Shown: positions 56,468-56,541 of the stretch, one piece after another | Layout: each line of letters starts with the position of its first letter | Numbering within the stretch: the first letter of the stretch is position 1 | Origin: Vulcanococcus sp. | GTDB lineage: Bacteria; Cyanobacteriota; Cyanobacteriia; PCC-6307; Cyanobiaceae | DNA: 56,541 bases | Assembly (NCBI GenBank): GCA_019264575.1 | Contig: JAHUZV010000026.1 | Location: forward strand, 90,845-147,385 | Reading direction: 5' to 3' | The notes under the pieces: model-generated | The model's input: only the letters and a program-made list of their open reading frames with translations | Told to the model about the DNA's origin: nothing | Database searches by the model: none | Made by a program: the position numbers and the translations under genes

Positions 56468-56541
56468 CGGACACTCAGGGCCTGCAGCACCAGGCGGCCG
56501 CTGCCATCAAACACGGGTTGGCGCCGCCCCGGCGGCGCCCC
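56464..56541 (-). CDS. ABC importer substrate-binding protein, C-terminal fragment
   Basis: Only the last 25 codons are inside the window, ending VFDGSGRLVLQALSVR. The position directly ahead of the DppB-like permease with an ATGA overlap points to a family 5 (peptide/nickel) substrate-binding protein, but the fragment itself is too short to confirm. The rest of the gene is beyond the right edge. Confidence 0.5.
   Translation of the reverse strand, partial: GAPPGRRQPVFDGSGRLVLQALSVR

Overview
The window reads as chromosome of a high-GC unicellular picocyanobacterium, most like Cyanobium or a Synechococcus subcluster 5 strain. The evidence is its gene content: photosystem I psaF and psaJ, cytochrome b6f petC and petA, ndhB, a one-helix high-light-inducible protein, a cyAbrB regulator, Vipp1/IM30 and an A2-type cytochrome c oxidase. 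Genes are densely packed, with many TGATG or ATGA start/stop overlaps, several tail-to-tail overlaps, and GTG or TTG starts. Only one RNA gene was found, a tRNA-Val(CAC). No insertion sequence, integrase, rRNA or CRISPR array was seen.

Layout. 1-6.2 kb: a membrane glycosyltransferase fragment, a DciA-like DUF721 protein, vipp1, a thioredoxin, an aminotransferase, birA, then a small inserted HEPN/nucleotidyltransferase cassette and an M23 peptidase. 6.2-14.6 kb: an orphan MacB-type ATPase and ndhB face topA, which leads a tightly coupled run (lipoprotein, DUF2232, cobT-like, Tat lipoprotein). 14.6-18.2 kb: an Fe-S aldo/keto reductase, a BFN nuclease, ribE, an HdeD-like protein and cyAbrB. 18.2-26.8 kb: respiratory cluster, with ctaCDE divergent from ctaA-ctaB, followed by a two-gene ABC-2 exporter, a hypothetical protein, nanE and a small secreted protein. 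26.8-36.9 kb: an orphan groEL, fabG, an RCK potassium channel, a GT9-like protein, ispD, an LD-carboxypeptidase, a UbiA prenyltransferase, ppx, a RodZ-like protein and the tRNA. 37-45.8 kb: photosynthetic and housekeeping block (petC-petA-lgt-cobM, DUF3067, tatC, rqcH, gmk, psaF-psaJ, tsaD, hli). 45.8-56.5 kb: pilT, wecB, an HlyD-type adaptor, ychF, a stop-interrupted secreted gene, a CDF metal transporter, an MFS transporter, a DUF1400 alpha/beta hydrolase and the start of a peptide-type ABC importer cut by the window end.

How the genes work together. PetC carries a twin-arginine N-terminus and tatC lies close by. The oxidase subunits face their heme A biosynthesis genes. Electron transfer (b6f, PSI, NDH-1, oxidase) and its assembly or protection factors (Vipp1, HLIP) are well represented.

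The most unusual structure is at 4.3-5.16 kb. The MNT/HEPN pair sits exactly behind birA and is bracketed by two 56-bp direct copies of the birA 3' end (52/56 identical), both keeping the reading frame to the stop codon. This looks like an insertion that carried or regenerated the end of its host gene. Other points of note are a single in-frame TAA splitting a secreted DUF1400-like gene (50.8-51.4 kb), a noncanonical potassium channel filter, a Met/His-rich loop in CtaC and a zinc-ribbon tail on the DciA-like protein.
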